A DNA stretch of 64,000 nt. Origin: Streptomyces filamentosus. Its GTDB lineage: Bacteria > Actinomycetota > Actinomycetes > Streptomycetales > Streptomycetaceae. The notes under the pieces are model-generated. The model saw nothing but the letters and a program-made list of their open reading frames with translations, was not told the origin of the DNA and did not search any database. The stretch covers positions 124,001 through 188,000 of the forward strand of contig NZ_BNBE01000001.1 in NCBI RefSeq assembly GCF_014654895.1, given 5' to 3'. Position 1 is the stretch's first letter, and the number at the start of each line of letters is the position of its first letter. Shown here piece by piece: positions 24,799 to 32,661 of this stretch. A program made the position numbers and the translations under genes.

Positions 24799-25907
24799 AG
24801 GACGTCCTGCTCATCGCCCTCTTCGCGCTTCTGGGGGCCGCGTGCGCCGGGCTCGCGGGCGCGGTCGTCCTGCGGCTCGTGCGCCACCGCTCGGTCGCGG
24901 TCTCCCTGGCCGTGGTCGCCGCCGTCACCGTGACGGCGATGCTCGCCGGAACGCTGGCCGTCGCCCAGGCGATGTTCCTCTCCGCCCACGACCTGTGGGT
25001 CGTCACCGTCGTCGTCGCCATGGCCGCCCTCGTCTCGCTGGCAGTCGCGCTTCTCCTCGGACGGTGGGTGGTGGCCCGCAGCCACGCCCTGACGAAGGCG
25101 GCGCGGGACTTCGGCGACGGAGGAAGCTTCTCCGCCCCCAGGGGCACCGCCACCGCCGAACTCGCCGCCCTCACCCTCGAACTGGCCGCGACGAGTGCCA
25201 AGCTGGACGAGTCCCGTCGCCGTGAACGCGCGCTGGAGACGTCCCGGCGGGAGCTCGTCGCCTGGATCTCCCACGACCTGCGCACCCCTCTCGCCGGGCT
25301 GCGGGCCATGGCGGAGGCGCTGGAGGACGGTGTGGCGGCCGACCCCGACCGCTACCACCGGCAGATCCGCACCGAGGTCGACCGCCTCACCGCCATGGTG
25401 GCCGACCTCTTCGAGCTCTCCCGGATCCACGCCGGCGCGCTCACCCTCGCTCCGAGCCGGCTCTCCGTCTACGACCTGGTCGGTGACGCGCTCGGCGGCG
25501 CCGATCCGCTCGCCCGCGAGCACGGCGTACGCCTGTCGGGAGAGGCGGTCCAGGCGGTGCCCGTCGAGGTGGACGGGAAGGAGATGACCCGTGTCCTGGC
25601 CAACCTCCTCGTCAACGCCATCCGCCACACCCCGCCCGACGGCACGGTGGCGGTGGCCGCCGAGCGGCGCGAGGACACCGTGGTCCTGTCGGTCACCGAC
25701 GGCTGCGGGGGCATCCGGGACGAGGACCTGCCCAGGGTCTTCGACACCGGCTGGCGCGGCACCCAGGCGCGCACCCCTCCCGCGGGGGCGGGGCTGGGGC
25801 TCGCGATCGTGAGGGGCATCGTCGAGGCTCACTCGGGCAGCGCCGCGGTGCGCAACGTTCCCGGAGGGTGCCGTTTCGAAGTCGTCCTTCCGGCCGCCGC
25901 CGGCTGA
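24795..25907 (+). CDS. Sensor histidine kinase
   Basis: The start is a GTG in a GTGA overlap with the response regulator. Two transmembrane segments lie near residues 5-28 and 68-92, with only a short exposed loop between them, so the signal may be sensed in the membrane. A HAMP-like linker leads to the H-box WISHDLRTPLAGL (phospho-accepting His near residue 159), N-box NLLVNAIRHTPP and G-boxes DGCGGIRDED and GAGLGLAIV. The product is 370 residues. It is the cognate kinase of the preceding regulator. Confidence 0.93.
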   Translation: MKDVLLIALFALLGAACAGLAGAVVLRLVRHRSVAVSLAVVAAVTVTAMLAGTLAVAQAMFLSAHDLWVVTVVVAMAALVSLAVALLLGRWVVARSHALTKAARDFGDGGSFSAPRGTATAELAALTLELAATSAKLDESRRRERALETSRRELVAWISHDLRTPLAGLRAMAEALEDGVAADPDRYHRQIRTEVDRLTAMVADLFELSRIHAGALTLAPSRLSVYDLVGDALGGADPLAREHGVRLSGEAVQAVPVEVDGKEMTRVLANLLVNAIRHTPPDGTVAVAAERREDTVVLSVTDGCGGIRDEDLPRVFDTGWRGTQARTPPAGAGLGLAIVRGIVEAHSGSAAVRNVPGGCRFEVVLPAAAG

Positions 25908-25929
25908 GCGCGCGGGCCAGACCACGGCG

Positions 25930-26991
25930 TCAGACCGCGGCGGCGGAAGCCCGCTGCCCGGCCCGGGCGAACTCCTCCATCCCCTCGGCGAAGCCGACCT
26001 CCGGCAGCCAGCCGAGGTCATGCCGCAGCCGGGTGGAGTCGGCCGTGACGTGCCGGACGTCCCCGAGCCGGAACTCCCCCGTCACCAAGGGCTCCGGGCC
26101 TCCGTGGGCGCGGGCCAGGGCGGCGGCCATCTCGCCCACCGTGTGCGGCTCCCCGCTGCCGACGTTGTACGGGGTGAGCACCCCCGCGGGCAGGTCGGCG
26201 ACGGCTTCCAGTGCCAGCACGTCCGCCGCGGCGACGTCCCGTACGTGGACGAAGTCCCGGAGCTGTCCGCCGTCCTCGAAGACGCGGGGCGCCTCGCCGC
26301 GTGCGAGGGCCGAACGGAACAGCGACGCCACGCCCGCGTAGGGGGTGTCACGGGGCATGCCCGGCCCGTACACATTGTGGTAGCGCAGGGAGACGGCCGT
26401 TCCTTCCACCGAGCGGGCCCAGGAAGCGGCCAGGTGCTCCTGGGCCAGCTTCGTCGTCGCGTACACGTTCCGGGGGTCGACAGGCGCGTCCTCCCGGACG
26501 AGTCCCGGGGCGAGGTCGGCGCCGCAGACGGGGCACCGGGGCTCGAAGCGTCCCGCCGCCAGGTCCTCGGCGCGCCGGGGCCCCGGCCGTACAGGACCGT
26601 GGGCAGGGCACTCGTAGCGTCCCTCCCCGTACACGACCATGGAACCGGCGAGGACGAGACGCCGCACACCGGTCTGCGCCATCGCCGCGAGCAGCACCGC
26701 GGTCCCCAGGTCGTTGCAGCCGACGTAGTCAGGGGCGTCGGCGAAGTCCTTGCCCAGGCCGACCATGGCCGCCTGGTGACAGACTGCCTGCACCCCGTCC
26801 AGCGCGGACCGTACCGCCCGCGGGTCCCGGACGTCCGCGTGCAGGAACTCCACCGGCGAGGGCGCTGGGGCAGTGGGATGAGCGCTGGGCAGCAGCGCGT
26901 CCAGTACGACGGGCTCGTGGCCCGCCGAGAGCAGTTCCGTGACGATGTGCGAGCCGATGAACCCGGCTCCTCCGGTGACGAGTACGCGCAT
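25930..26991 (-). CDS. NAD-dependent sugar-nucleotide epimerase/dehydratase
   Basis: The Rossmann motif VTGGAGFIGSHIV opens the 353-residue protein. The catalytic Y-x3-K is in NVYATTKLAQEH, after GSMVVYGEG. An insert of about 40 residues between these holds two Cys-rich pieces (YECPAHG and RCPVCGAD) that could bind zinc, which is unusual for simple epimerases. It should convert an NDP-sugar for the transferases of this locus. The gene is convergent with the kinase, with 22 nt between them. Confidence 0.88.
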   Translation of the reverse strand: MRVLVTGGAGFIGSHIVTELLSAGHEPVVLDALLPSAHPTAPAPSPVEFLHADVRDPRAVRSALDGVQAVCHQAAMVGLGKDFADAPDYVGCNDLGTAVLLAAMAQTGVRRLVLAGSMVVYGEGRYECPAHGPVRPGPRRAEDLAAGRFEPRCPVCGADLAPGLVREDAPVDPRNVYATTKLAQEHLAASWARSVEGTAVSLRYHNVYGPGMPRDTPYAGVASLFRSALARGEAPRVFEDGGQLRDFVHVRDVAAADVLALEAVADLPAGVLTPYNVGSGEPHTVGEMAAALARAHGGPEPLVTGEFRLGDVRHVTADSTRLRHDLGWLPEVGFAEGMEEFARAGQRASAAAV

Positions 26992-27038
26992 GGTGCGACG
27001 TTAGGGGCAGGTGCCGCACCGCGGGGGCATCCATGCCG

Positions 27039-27051
27039 TGACGTAAGGCTT
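27039..27051 (+). promoter_or_regulatory. CGTAAGG box 3 upstream of the epimerase
   Basis: TGACGTAAGGCTT lies about 50 nt upstream of the epimerase start. It contains the same heptamer as the boxes in the other two promoter gaps of this locus. Confidence 0.33.
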
Positions 27052-27171
27052 CCGTCATCAGTACGGACTTCCGAGGTTGCCCCACATCCCGGCTCCATCG
27101 AGTCGGCCCCCTCTCACGGAGCCGCTCCGACGCCCACGGCATCGTCACACGGGCGACGAGCCGGTGCGTGA

Positions 27172-27411
27172 TCACCGGCCTTCCTGATCCCGGGGCCTGT
27201 CGCTCGAACCGACTCCGTCCCCCACAGCGAACGACCGGAAGTACTCGCGCAGCATCACGACAACTATCGGAACGCCACCCCAGACAGCACACAGGACCAG
27301 AGACTTCGGCTCCTCCGTGAACTGACCGCCGATCCACCAGAACGCGGTCATGGCCAGCCACAGCGCAACCCACAGAAGGGGCGTCGGAATTCGTCTGAAC
27401 CAGTCATGCAT
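27172..27411 (-). CDS. Possible small membrane protein
   Basis: A 79-residue frame has two hydrophobic segments (LLWVALWLAMTAFWWIGG and SLVLCAVWGGVPIVVVML) between charged ends, and it reads like a real membrane protein. No good ribosome-binding site precedes the ATG, and no relatives come to mind, so this is tentative. It lies just downstream of, and on the same strand as, the VYN-type gene that starts at 27964. Confidence 0.42.
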   Translation of the reverse strand: MHDWFRRIPTPLLWVALWLAMTAFWWIGGQFTEEPKSLVLCAVWGGVPIVVVMLREYFRSFAVGDGVGSSDRPRDQEGR

Positions 27412-27469
27412 ACAAGGAGGTTACTGCCCAACCGATGTGCCACGAGCAGCACGGGCACCGAGACCAGTA

Positions 27470-27964
27470 TCAGCGGCAAGCGCCCTCGCCGAAGGTCGCG
27501 TGGGAGATGTAGAAGGCGAGCACGTCGGGGCCGGGCGGGAGCAGGTCCTCGATTCCCGGAAAGACCACGGGCGGCTCCGGGTCCGGGGTCAGGGTGACGC
27601 GGACGCAGTACTCGGTATCGGTGTCCTCAGTGCCAACGGTGTAGCCGCCGTCCTCCTCCTTGTGCGTCTCGATGTTGTGCCTGGGCCCGATACCGCTCTC
27701 CTGGATCGCCTCGGCGATCAGGAATCCGCGGTCGCCCGCGAGAGTCGTGTAGTGCGCCTTGCCGTCCAGGTCCGCGACGGCCTGGTGGACGGCGTCGCGG
27801 AGCTCGCCCTCGCTCCAGGTCGACTCGGCCCGCACTCCGTACAGCCCGCCGAGCACGATGAGCGGCGCCAGGACGATGAGTGCGCGTCCGACCGGGTTGC
27901 GGTGGTTGTAGACGTACCGGCCGGTTCCCCAACCGCTCCTGACGAAGACCGGCTCCTCGCTCAC
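27470..27964 (-). CDS. Single-span membrane protein, paralogue of the gene at 46963
   Basis: The 164-residue product starts at a GTG with GGAGGA four bases upstream. It has a short cytoplasmic part containing GRYVYNHRNPVGRALIV, one membrane helix and an extracytoplasmic domain starting STWSEGELRDAVHQAVADL. The same features (WVYNSRNPVARVLM, QWSESELRDAVHGAARDL) occur in the protein at 46963-47439, in the WXG-like cassette, so the two are paralogues. A late Cys pair (EYCVRV, GEGACR) is also matched there. Function unknown; an orphan accessory or immunity-like protein is possible. Confidence 0.72.
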   Translation of the reverse strand: MSEEPVFVRSGWGTGRYVYNHRNPVGRALIVLAPLIVLGGLYGVRAESTWSEGELRDAVHQAVADLDGKAHYTTLAGDRGFLIAEAIQESGIGPRHNIETHKEEDGGYTVGTEDTDTEYCVRVTLTPDPEPPVVFPGIEDLLPPGPDVLAFYISHATFGEGACR

Positions 27965-28364
27965 CGTTCCTCCGGTCCGGGAGCGGCTCGACCTGGTCCC
28001 GTCCGCACTGCGGTCAGCGGCAGCCACTTCTTGCGCATCGGTCACTCGCCCATCGACTCGTCGGCACCTTCCGTGCCGTCCTGGCACAGACACAGCGCCA
28101 GGACGAAGCACACGACCCGCCTCGCCGACAGAAGCCGGTGGCGCCGCTCGATCCGGTCGTGCTTGGCCATCACCCCGTCCACCAGCTCAGCGGTGAACAC
28201 CCTACTCAGAGCCCCGATCCGTACCTACTGACCCGCGCGGCCCCCGACCCCCACCGGCCGCCTGCCGACAGAAGCGAAGCGGTGGACGATTCATCGATTC
28301 GGTAACCGGCGGGGACAGCCGTCTCCGCCCACAGGATCGTTGCATAGGCTAAAGGTAGCCATGA
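27965..28364. other. Intergenic region with transposase fragment
   Basis: Apart from the IS4 fragment at 28042-28223, no gene is seen. The 28224-28364 part should hold the promoter of the SpoIIE phosphatase gene; no confident sigma-factor motif was recognised. Confidence 0.45.
28042..28223 (-). pseudogene. IS4-family transposase fragment (N-terminal domain)
   Basis: Reading leftwards, the frame gives RIGALSRVFTAELVDGVMAK, then RRHRLLSARRVVCFVLALCL, the typical N-terminal domain of IS4-family transposases. It then departs from the family and stops at 28042-28044. No catalytic domain follows, so only about 60 codons of the element survive, between the VYN-type gene and the phosphatase. Confidence 0.72.
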
Positions 28365-29495
28365 GTGAAGAGCACCTTCCGGGGGAACGCCTTGTCCAAC
28401 CAGCAGCCGTCCGGAACCCGGGTTCTATCGCTCCTTCCCTACATCGTCATGGGGGTCACTCTGGTGGCGGACGTCGCCGCCGGCCCCACAGTCGGTCTGC
28501 TGCCGCTGGTGGCGCTGGGGCCCGCCTTCGCGGGGCTCACCGGTGGACCGGCCCGCACCGCCCTCGTCGGGAGCCTGGCCCTGATCCTCTGCCTCGCCCT
28601 GGGCTGGTACGACGGACTGTTTCCCGGGCGGCGCGGCACGACGGCACTCATCTCGGTGGCCGGAGTGACCGCCGCCGGCCTGGCCGCAGCGGTGACGCGT
28701 CGCCGCAGGGAGGCGGAACTGGCCAGCGTCCGCTCGATCGCGGAGGTCGCGCAGCGGGTTCTCCTGCGCCCCGTACCGCGTCAGGCAGGCGAGCTCCTCG
28801 TGGCCGTCTCGTACACGGCGGCCGTCGCGGAGGCGCGGATCGGAGGGGACCTCTATGAGGTGGTGACGTTCCCCGGGGGCGTGCGGGTCATCGTCGGAGA
28901 CGTACAGGGCAAGGGGCTCGACGCGGTGGAGACGGCGGCGGACGTGCTGGGCGCCTTTCGGGAAGCGGCCCACGACGAGCCGGAGCTGGTGGGGGTGAGC
29001 ACAAGGCTGGAGCGGGCGATGGACCGGACTCTGCAGGGCGAGCGGTTCGTCACCGCGGTGATCGCGGAGGTACGGCCGGACCGGACCATGACGCTGCTGA
29101 ACTACGGTCATCCCGCGCCCCTGCTGCTCGGTTCCGCCGGTGCGGCCCGATTCCTCGAGCCGGGTACGCCCGCACCGCCGCTGGGCCTGGGGCTCGACGG
29201 GACAGAAAGCCCGGAACCACTGACAGGAAAGTTCGCTCCGGGTGACCAGCTGTTGCTGTACACGGACGGCGTCGTCGAAGCCCGTGACCGGCGGGGAACG
29301 TTCTACCCGCTGGTGGACCGGCTCAGCCTCTTGGACGCGGAAAGCCCCGAGCTCGCCCTGGAGAGGCTTCACGGGGACCTCGTCAGACACGCCGAAGGGC
29401 CGCTCGGGGACGACGCCGCCTTGCTTCTGTTGCGCTACCGCCCGCAGGGCGAGCGAGTGGGAGGCCATGACGGACAGCCGCGTCTCTCAGGGTAG
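28365..29495 (+). CDS. Membrane SpoIIE/PP2C-family serine phosphatase
   Basis: Three hydrophobic segments fill residues 20-110, followed by a linker and a PP2C/SpoIIE domain. That domain shows ARIGGDLYEVV and VIVGDVQGKGLDAVE (metal-binding Asp), LLYTDGVVEAR and LGDDAALLLL. Such phosphatases act on anti-anti-sigma factors in partner-switching cascades; a STAS protein is encoded at 47763 but any link is speculative. The GTG at 28365 is used; a TTG nine codons later with GGGGGAAC before it is also possible. A MarR gene follows 9 nt after the stop. Confidence 0.9.
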   Translation: MKSTFRGNALSNQQPSGTRVLSLLPYIVMGVTLVADVAAGPTVGLLPLVALGPAFAGLTGGPARTALVGSLALILCLALGWYDGLFPGRRGTTALISVAGVTAAGLAAAVTRRRREAELASVRSIAEVAQRVLLRPVPRQAGELLVAVSYTAAVAEARIGGDLYEVVTFPGGVRVIVGDVQGKGLDAVETAADVLGAFREAAHDEPELVGVSTRLERAMDRTLQGERFVTAVIAEVRPDRTMTLLNYGHPAPLLLGSAGAARFLEPGTPAPPLGLGLDGTESPEPLTGKFAPGDQLLLYTDGVVEARDRRGTFYPLVDRLSLLDAESPELALERLHGDLVRHAEGPLGDDAALLLLRYRPQGERVGGHDGQPRLSG

Positions 29496-29504
29496 AAAGG
29501 TCGT

Positions 29505-30032
29505 ATGCAGAAGCACGCGGGGGCCGAGCCGGCGCCGGACGACATCGAGGCCGTCACGCGCGCCGTGCTCACGGCTTCACGACTTCTGGTGGCCGTGTCG
29601 GCGCGGTCGCTGGCGACGGTCGAGGAGAGCATCACCCTGCCCCAGTTCAGGATGCTCGTGGTGCTGTCCACCCACGGGCCGTCGAAGCTGGTGACGCTGG
29701 CGGAGCACCTCGGGGTCCAGCCTTCCACCGCCATGCGGATGGTGGACCGGCTGATCGCGGCCGGCCTGGTGAGTCGCCGCACCAATCCCGGCAATCGGCG
29801 CGAGACCATGCAGAGCCTGACGTCCGAGGGTGAGCGCGTCGTCCAGCATGTGACCACGCGGCGCAGGGACGAGATCACGGGCATCCTGCGCCGGCTCGAC
29901 CCCGCCCAGCGCAGCGCTCTCGTCAACGCGCTCGCCGCCTTCAACTCGGCCGGCCAGGAACCGCCCTACCGGGCGGGGGATGCCGATCCGCTGCCCCTGG
30001 GCTGGTCCGACCCCACGGACGAGACACGATAG
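29505..30032 (+). CDS. MarR-family transcriptional regulator
   Basis: The 175-residue protein has the MarR winged helix: LPQFRMLVVLSTHGPSKLVT, LAEHLGVQPSTAMRMVDRLI and the wing GLVSRRTNPGNRRE. It begins 9 nt after the phosphatase gene with GAAAGG before the ATG, so the two are probably co-transcribed. Its ligand is unknown. The C-terminus overlaps the convergent membrane-protein gene by 67 nt. Confidence 0.9.
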   Translation: MQKHAGAEPAPDDIEAVTRAVLTASRLLVAVSARSLATVEESITLPQFRMLVVLSTHGPSKLVTLAEHLGVQPSTAMRMVDRLIAAGLVSRRTNPGNRRETMQSLTSEGERVVQHVTTRRRDEITGILRRLDPAQRSALVNALAAFNSAGQEPPYRAGDADPLPLGWSDPTDETR

Positions 30033-30628
30033 GACCGCACCGTGGCGACGAAGGAGACGGCCGCGAAGACGAGCAGCAGGACGGTCGTCCAGGCCAGTCT
30101 TCGCAGCAAGGGGCCACGTCCTTCGAGTCCCCTCGGGGCGACCCTGTCGCCGGGGTCGTAGACCATGCCGATCAGGTCGCCCGGGATCACCTCGGGTCCA
30201 CACCCGCGCCACAACCTCTGCCGTACGGGGGAGCCGTCCTGCAGCCGGACGGAGCACCGGTAGGCAGGGCGGTCGAGCGGCTCGTGAGCGACCGCGGTCA
30301 CCACCACGTCCCGGGTCCGGCCGGCACCCGACAGAACCGCGTCGGCGGCGAGCGCCGAAAGGGCCGGGGAGAGGAGGAAACCGACGGCCACGAGGAGGGC
30401 GACCAGCAGATGGCCTGCGCGAAGGAACAGCAGGTACAGCGCCACGGCAGCTGTCGCCACCAAAACGGCCGCCTCAGCCTGGGACGAGGTCACACCGACC
30501 AGAACGGCGGCGGTGCTCGCCCCGCCGACGAGCAGAGTCGCGACGGAAGCGACGAAGAAGCCCTCGGCCACCAGCCACCACGGAGGGTTGCCCGCGTACT
30601 GCGCGGCGCCGAGAAGCCTTGCGCTCAC
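29966..30628 (-). CDS. Membrane protein with DUF3592-like extracytoplasmic segment
   Basis: Hydrophobic segments near the N-terminus (about three) and one near the C-terminus flank a hydrophilic middle with VVVTAVAHEPLDRPAYRCSV and GDLIGMVYDPGDRVAPRG, a pattern seen in DUF3592-like proteins. The GTG at 30628 has GGGAG five bases before it and is preferred; an ATG at 30661 would add 11 residues. The product is 220 residues. The 67-nt overlap with the MarR gene is unusually long but convergent. Function unknown. Confidence 0.65.
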   Translation of the reverse strand: MSARLLGAAQYAGNPPWWLVAEGFFVASVATLLVGGASTAAVLVGVTSSQAEAAVLVATAAVALYLLFLRAGHLLVALLVAVGFLLSPALSALAADAVLSGAGRTRDVVVTAVAHEPLDRPAYRCSVRLQDGSPVRQRLWRGCGPEVIPGDLIGMVYDPGDRVAPRGLEGRGPLLRRLAWTTVLLLVFAAVSFVATVRSYRVSSVGSDQPRGSGSASPAR

Positions 30629-30757
30629 TCGTGCTCCCGGCCCCACGTTGAGACTATGCAATAGTTTGTTTGCGTCGCGAAATAGCCGATGCCGGGACGT
30701 TACCGAACCGCGTCCATGGCGTATCGAGGCCAGCTGTCACACCCGGAGGCCAGCCAC

Positions 30758-31246
30758 ATGCCCACCTCCCCCCAGCGCCCACGTCCTCCCGTCGGCTGGA
30801 GAAGATTGCTCTTCCGTTCACCGATCCATCTCTTCCGCGCCGGCCTCGGCCCCTTGTTCGGCGGGCGGCTGCTCCTGTTGATCCACACCGGTCGACAGTC
30901 GGGCCGATCGCGCGAGGTGGTCCTGGAAGTGGTGGCCCGGGACCGCCGCCAAGACACCTGGACCGTCGCCTCCGGTTTCGGGTCGGAGGCCCAGTGGTAC
31001 CGCAATCTGCGCCACACGCCCCAGGCGACGATCCAGTTCGGGCGTGGCTACCACGTCGTGACGGCCCAGTTCCCCACCCCCGAGGAGGGCGCGAGGATCA
31101 TGACCGAGTACGCCCGCCGGCATCCCCGCGCCGCACGGACGCTCTGCCGCTACATGGGATTTCCCATCGACGGACACACCATCGACTTCCGGTCGGCCGG
31201 CAAGCAGATCCCCTTCGTGCGGCTGAAGTCCGACGAGCCGAGGTAA
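30758..31246 (+). CDS. Deazaflavin-dependent nitroreductase-like oxidoreductase
   Basis: The 162-residue protein has the family pattern FRAGLGPLFGGRLLLLIHTG followed by GRSREVVLEVV and WYRNLRHTPQATIQFG, as in F420-dependent Ddn-like enzymes of actinobacteria. These reduce quinones and other electrophiles with F420H2. The ATG at 30758 with GGAGG upstream is preferred over earlier in-frame starts. An AT-rich stretch at 30653-30686 is the likely promoter region shared with the divergent membrane protein. Confidence 0.84.
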   Translation: MPTSPQRPRPPVGWRRLLFRSPIHLFRAGLGPLFGGRLLLLIHTGRQSGRSREVVLEVVARDRRQDTWTVASGFGSEAQWYRNLRHTPQATIQFGRGYHVVTAQFPTPEEGARIMTEYARRHPRAARTLCRYMGFPIDGHTIDFRSAGKQIPFVRLKSDEPR

Positions 31247-31274
31247 GCACCGCGGCAAGCCCAGGCATCCGCGG

Positions 31275-31688
31275 TCAGGGCAGGACCTCCAGAAGGTCCT
31301 TGCACGCATGCTGACAGTCCCGGCAAGCTTCGGCGCAGACCAGACAGTGCGCGTACTCCTTCGCGTGGCCCGCACACATGTCGGCGCATGCCGCACAGAC
31401 GTCGGAGCAGATCCTCAGGAGGTCTCGAGCGACCCTGTCGAGACCGCCGGACGCGCGCGACAGCACGGACGCCGTGGCGCAGCAGGCTTCGGCGCAGTCG
31501 AGATCGAGCCGCACACAGCCGACCAGGCCCTTCACCCCATCCTCCCCCAGACATGCATCCGCGCATGTCTTACAGATCTGCGCACAGACGAGACACGAAT
31601 CGATGCAGGCCGCCAGCTGTTCTCTCGCCTCGCTCGAGGCCATGGCCGCGGGATGGCGGCCGAGTACCGACGACATCCGGGGATTCAT
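31275..31688 (-). CDS. Cys-rich four-helix-bundle copper-binding protein
   Basis: The 137-residue protein is very rich in Cys, arranged in helical C-x3-C and C-x2-C repeats: ACIDSCLVCAQICKTCADAC, LDCAEACCATA, ICSDVCAACADMC and HCLVCAEACRDCQHAC. This is the pattern of DUF326/Csp copper-storage proteins, in which Cys lining a four-helix bundle binds many Cu(I) ions. There is no signal peptide, so the protein is cytoplasmic. It is convergent with the deazaflavin-dependent enzyme and stands alone. Confidence 0.85.
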   Translation of the reverse strand: MNPRMSSVLGRHPAAMASSEAREQLAACIDSCLVCAQICKTCADACLGEDGVKGLVGCVRLDLDCAEACCATASVLSRASGGLDRVARDLLRICSDVCAACADMCAGHAKEYAHCLVCAEACRDCQHACKDLLEVLP

Positions 31689-32031
31689 GAAAACCACCCT
31701 CTTCGTACAGCCCTCTCGATGCGTCTCCCCATGACCGGGGCAGTCATGCGCAAGGAAAGCAAGACCCTCAACCCGCCCTCCGCCAGCCAAACCCCCATCG
31801 GGCCGACGATGCGGTAACACTCAGGTAGCAAAAGTGGCACAACGCAAAGATGTTACTTTTTCGTTACATGGGGAAGCTTTGTCCAATTAAGGGGTTGTAT
31901 CGACCCCTGAATCTCACCCTTACAGCCGACGAGAGGATTGCCGGACACCCCGCCCTTACCACAATCTCAGCACCTTACGGAACCTCTGCAGTCCAAGAAG
32001 TTGTCGACTGCGCTGGGTAACTTCGGCGCCC
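31689..32031. promoter_or_regulatory. Promoter region of the ectoine operon
   Basis: No gene lies here. The stretch is strongly AT-rich around 31815-31890 compared with its surroundings and contains two GTTAC repeats (TGTTACTTTTTCGTTACA). A short hairpin, AGGGGT/ACCCCT (31890-31895 and 31903-31908), may lie in the leader. It should hold the osmotic-stress-controlled promoter of ectA and the promoter of the divergent copper-binding gene. No exact -35/-10 is claimed. Confidence 0.5.
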
Positions 32032-32580
32032 ATGACCACAGCTCACACAGCACCGGAACACGTCCGGGACGAAGCGCCGGTCTCTGCCCGGGGATGGACC
32101 ATCGGACGGCCACGGGCCGGCGACGGCGCCCAACTCTGGCGGCTGGCACGGGAGTCCGAGACGCTCGACGTCAACTCCTCCTACAGCTACCTCCTGTGGT
32201 GCCGGGACTTCGCCGACACCTCCGCCGTCGCCCGCGACGCGGACGGCCGGCCGGTGGGCTTCGTGACCGGCTACCTCCGGCCCGACGCGCCGGGGACGCT
32301 GCTGGTCTGGCAGGTCGCCGTCGACGCCGCTCACCGGGGCCGCGGCATCGCCGGGGCGCTGCTCGACCACCTCTCGGAACGCGTCGCCGGCACGTACCCG
32401 CTCGACGCCGTCGAGACGACCATCACCCCGGACAACCTCGCGTCGGAGCGCCTGTTCGGCGCCTACGCGCGGCGGCACGGCGCCCGGGTGAGCCGGACGG
32501 TGCTCCTCCCGTCCGGTGCCTTCCCTACGCCCGGCCACGAGGCCGAGGTGCTGCACCGCATCGCGCCGCTGGCCTTCTGA
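32032..32580 (+). CDS. ectA: L-2,4-diaminobutyrate acetyltransferase
   Basis: The first gene of ectABCD; it acetylates diaminobutyrate to N-gamma-acetyl-diaminobutyrate. The 182-residue GNAT protein has LDVNSSYSYLLWCRDFADTS, specific to EctA, and the acetyl-CoA loop VAVDAAHRGRGIAGALLDHL. Normal family length is 160-190. Order and identity of the three following genes confirm the call. The next gene starts 81 nt downstream. Confidence 0.96.
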   Translation: MTTAHTAPEHVRDEAPVSARGWTIGRPRAGDGAQLWRLARESETLDVNSSYSYLLWCRDFADTSAVARDADGRPVGFVTGYLRPDAPGTLLVWQVAVDAAHRGRGIAGALLDHLSERVAGTYPLDAVETTITPDNLASERLFGAYARRHGARVSRTVLLPSGAFPTPGHEAEVLHRIAPLAF

Positions 32581-32661
32581 CGCCGGACCCTCCGCCGCCC
32601 GGCCCCGCCCCTCCCCCGCTCCGTCTCCCCCGTTCCGCCACCCCCCGTACTGGAGTCCCGC

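Noticed and set aside
27411..27511. A perfect AAGGAGG on the plus strand followed by a 25-codon frame from ATG 27434
   Set aside because: The spacing to the ATG is 13 nt, the peptide has no recognisable character and the frame lies over the 3' end of a better supported gene.
31890..31908. AGGGGT/ACCCCT hairpin before ectA as an attenuator
   Set aside because: The 6-bp stem is short and no alternative structure or leader peptide is seen, so it is mentioned only as part of the promoter region.
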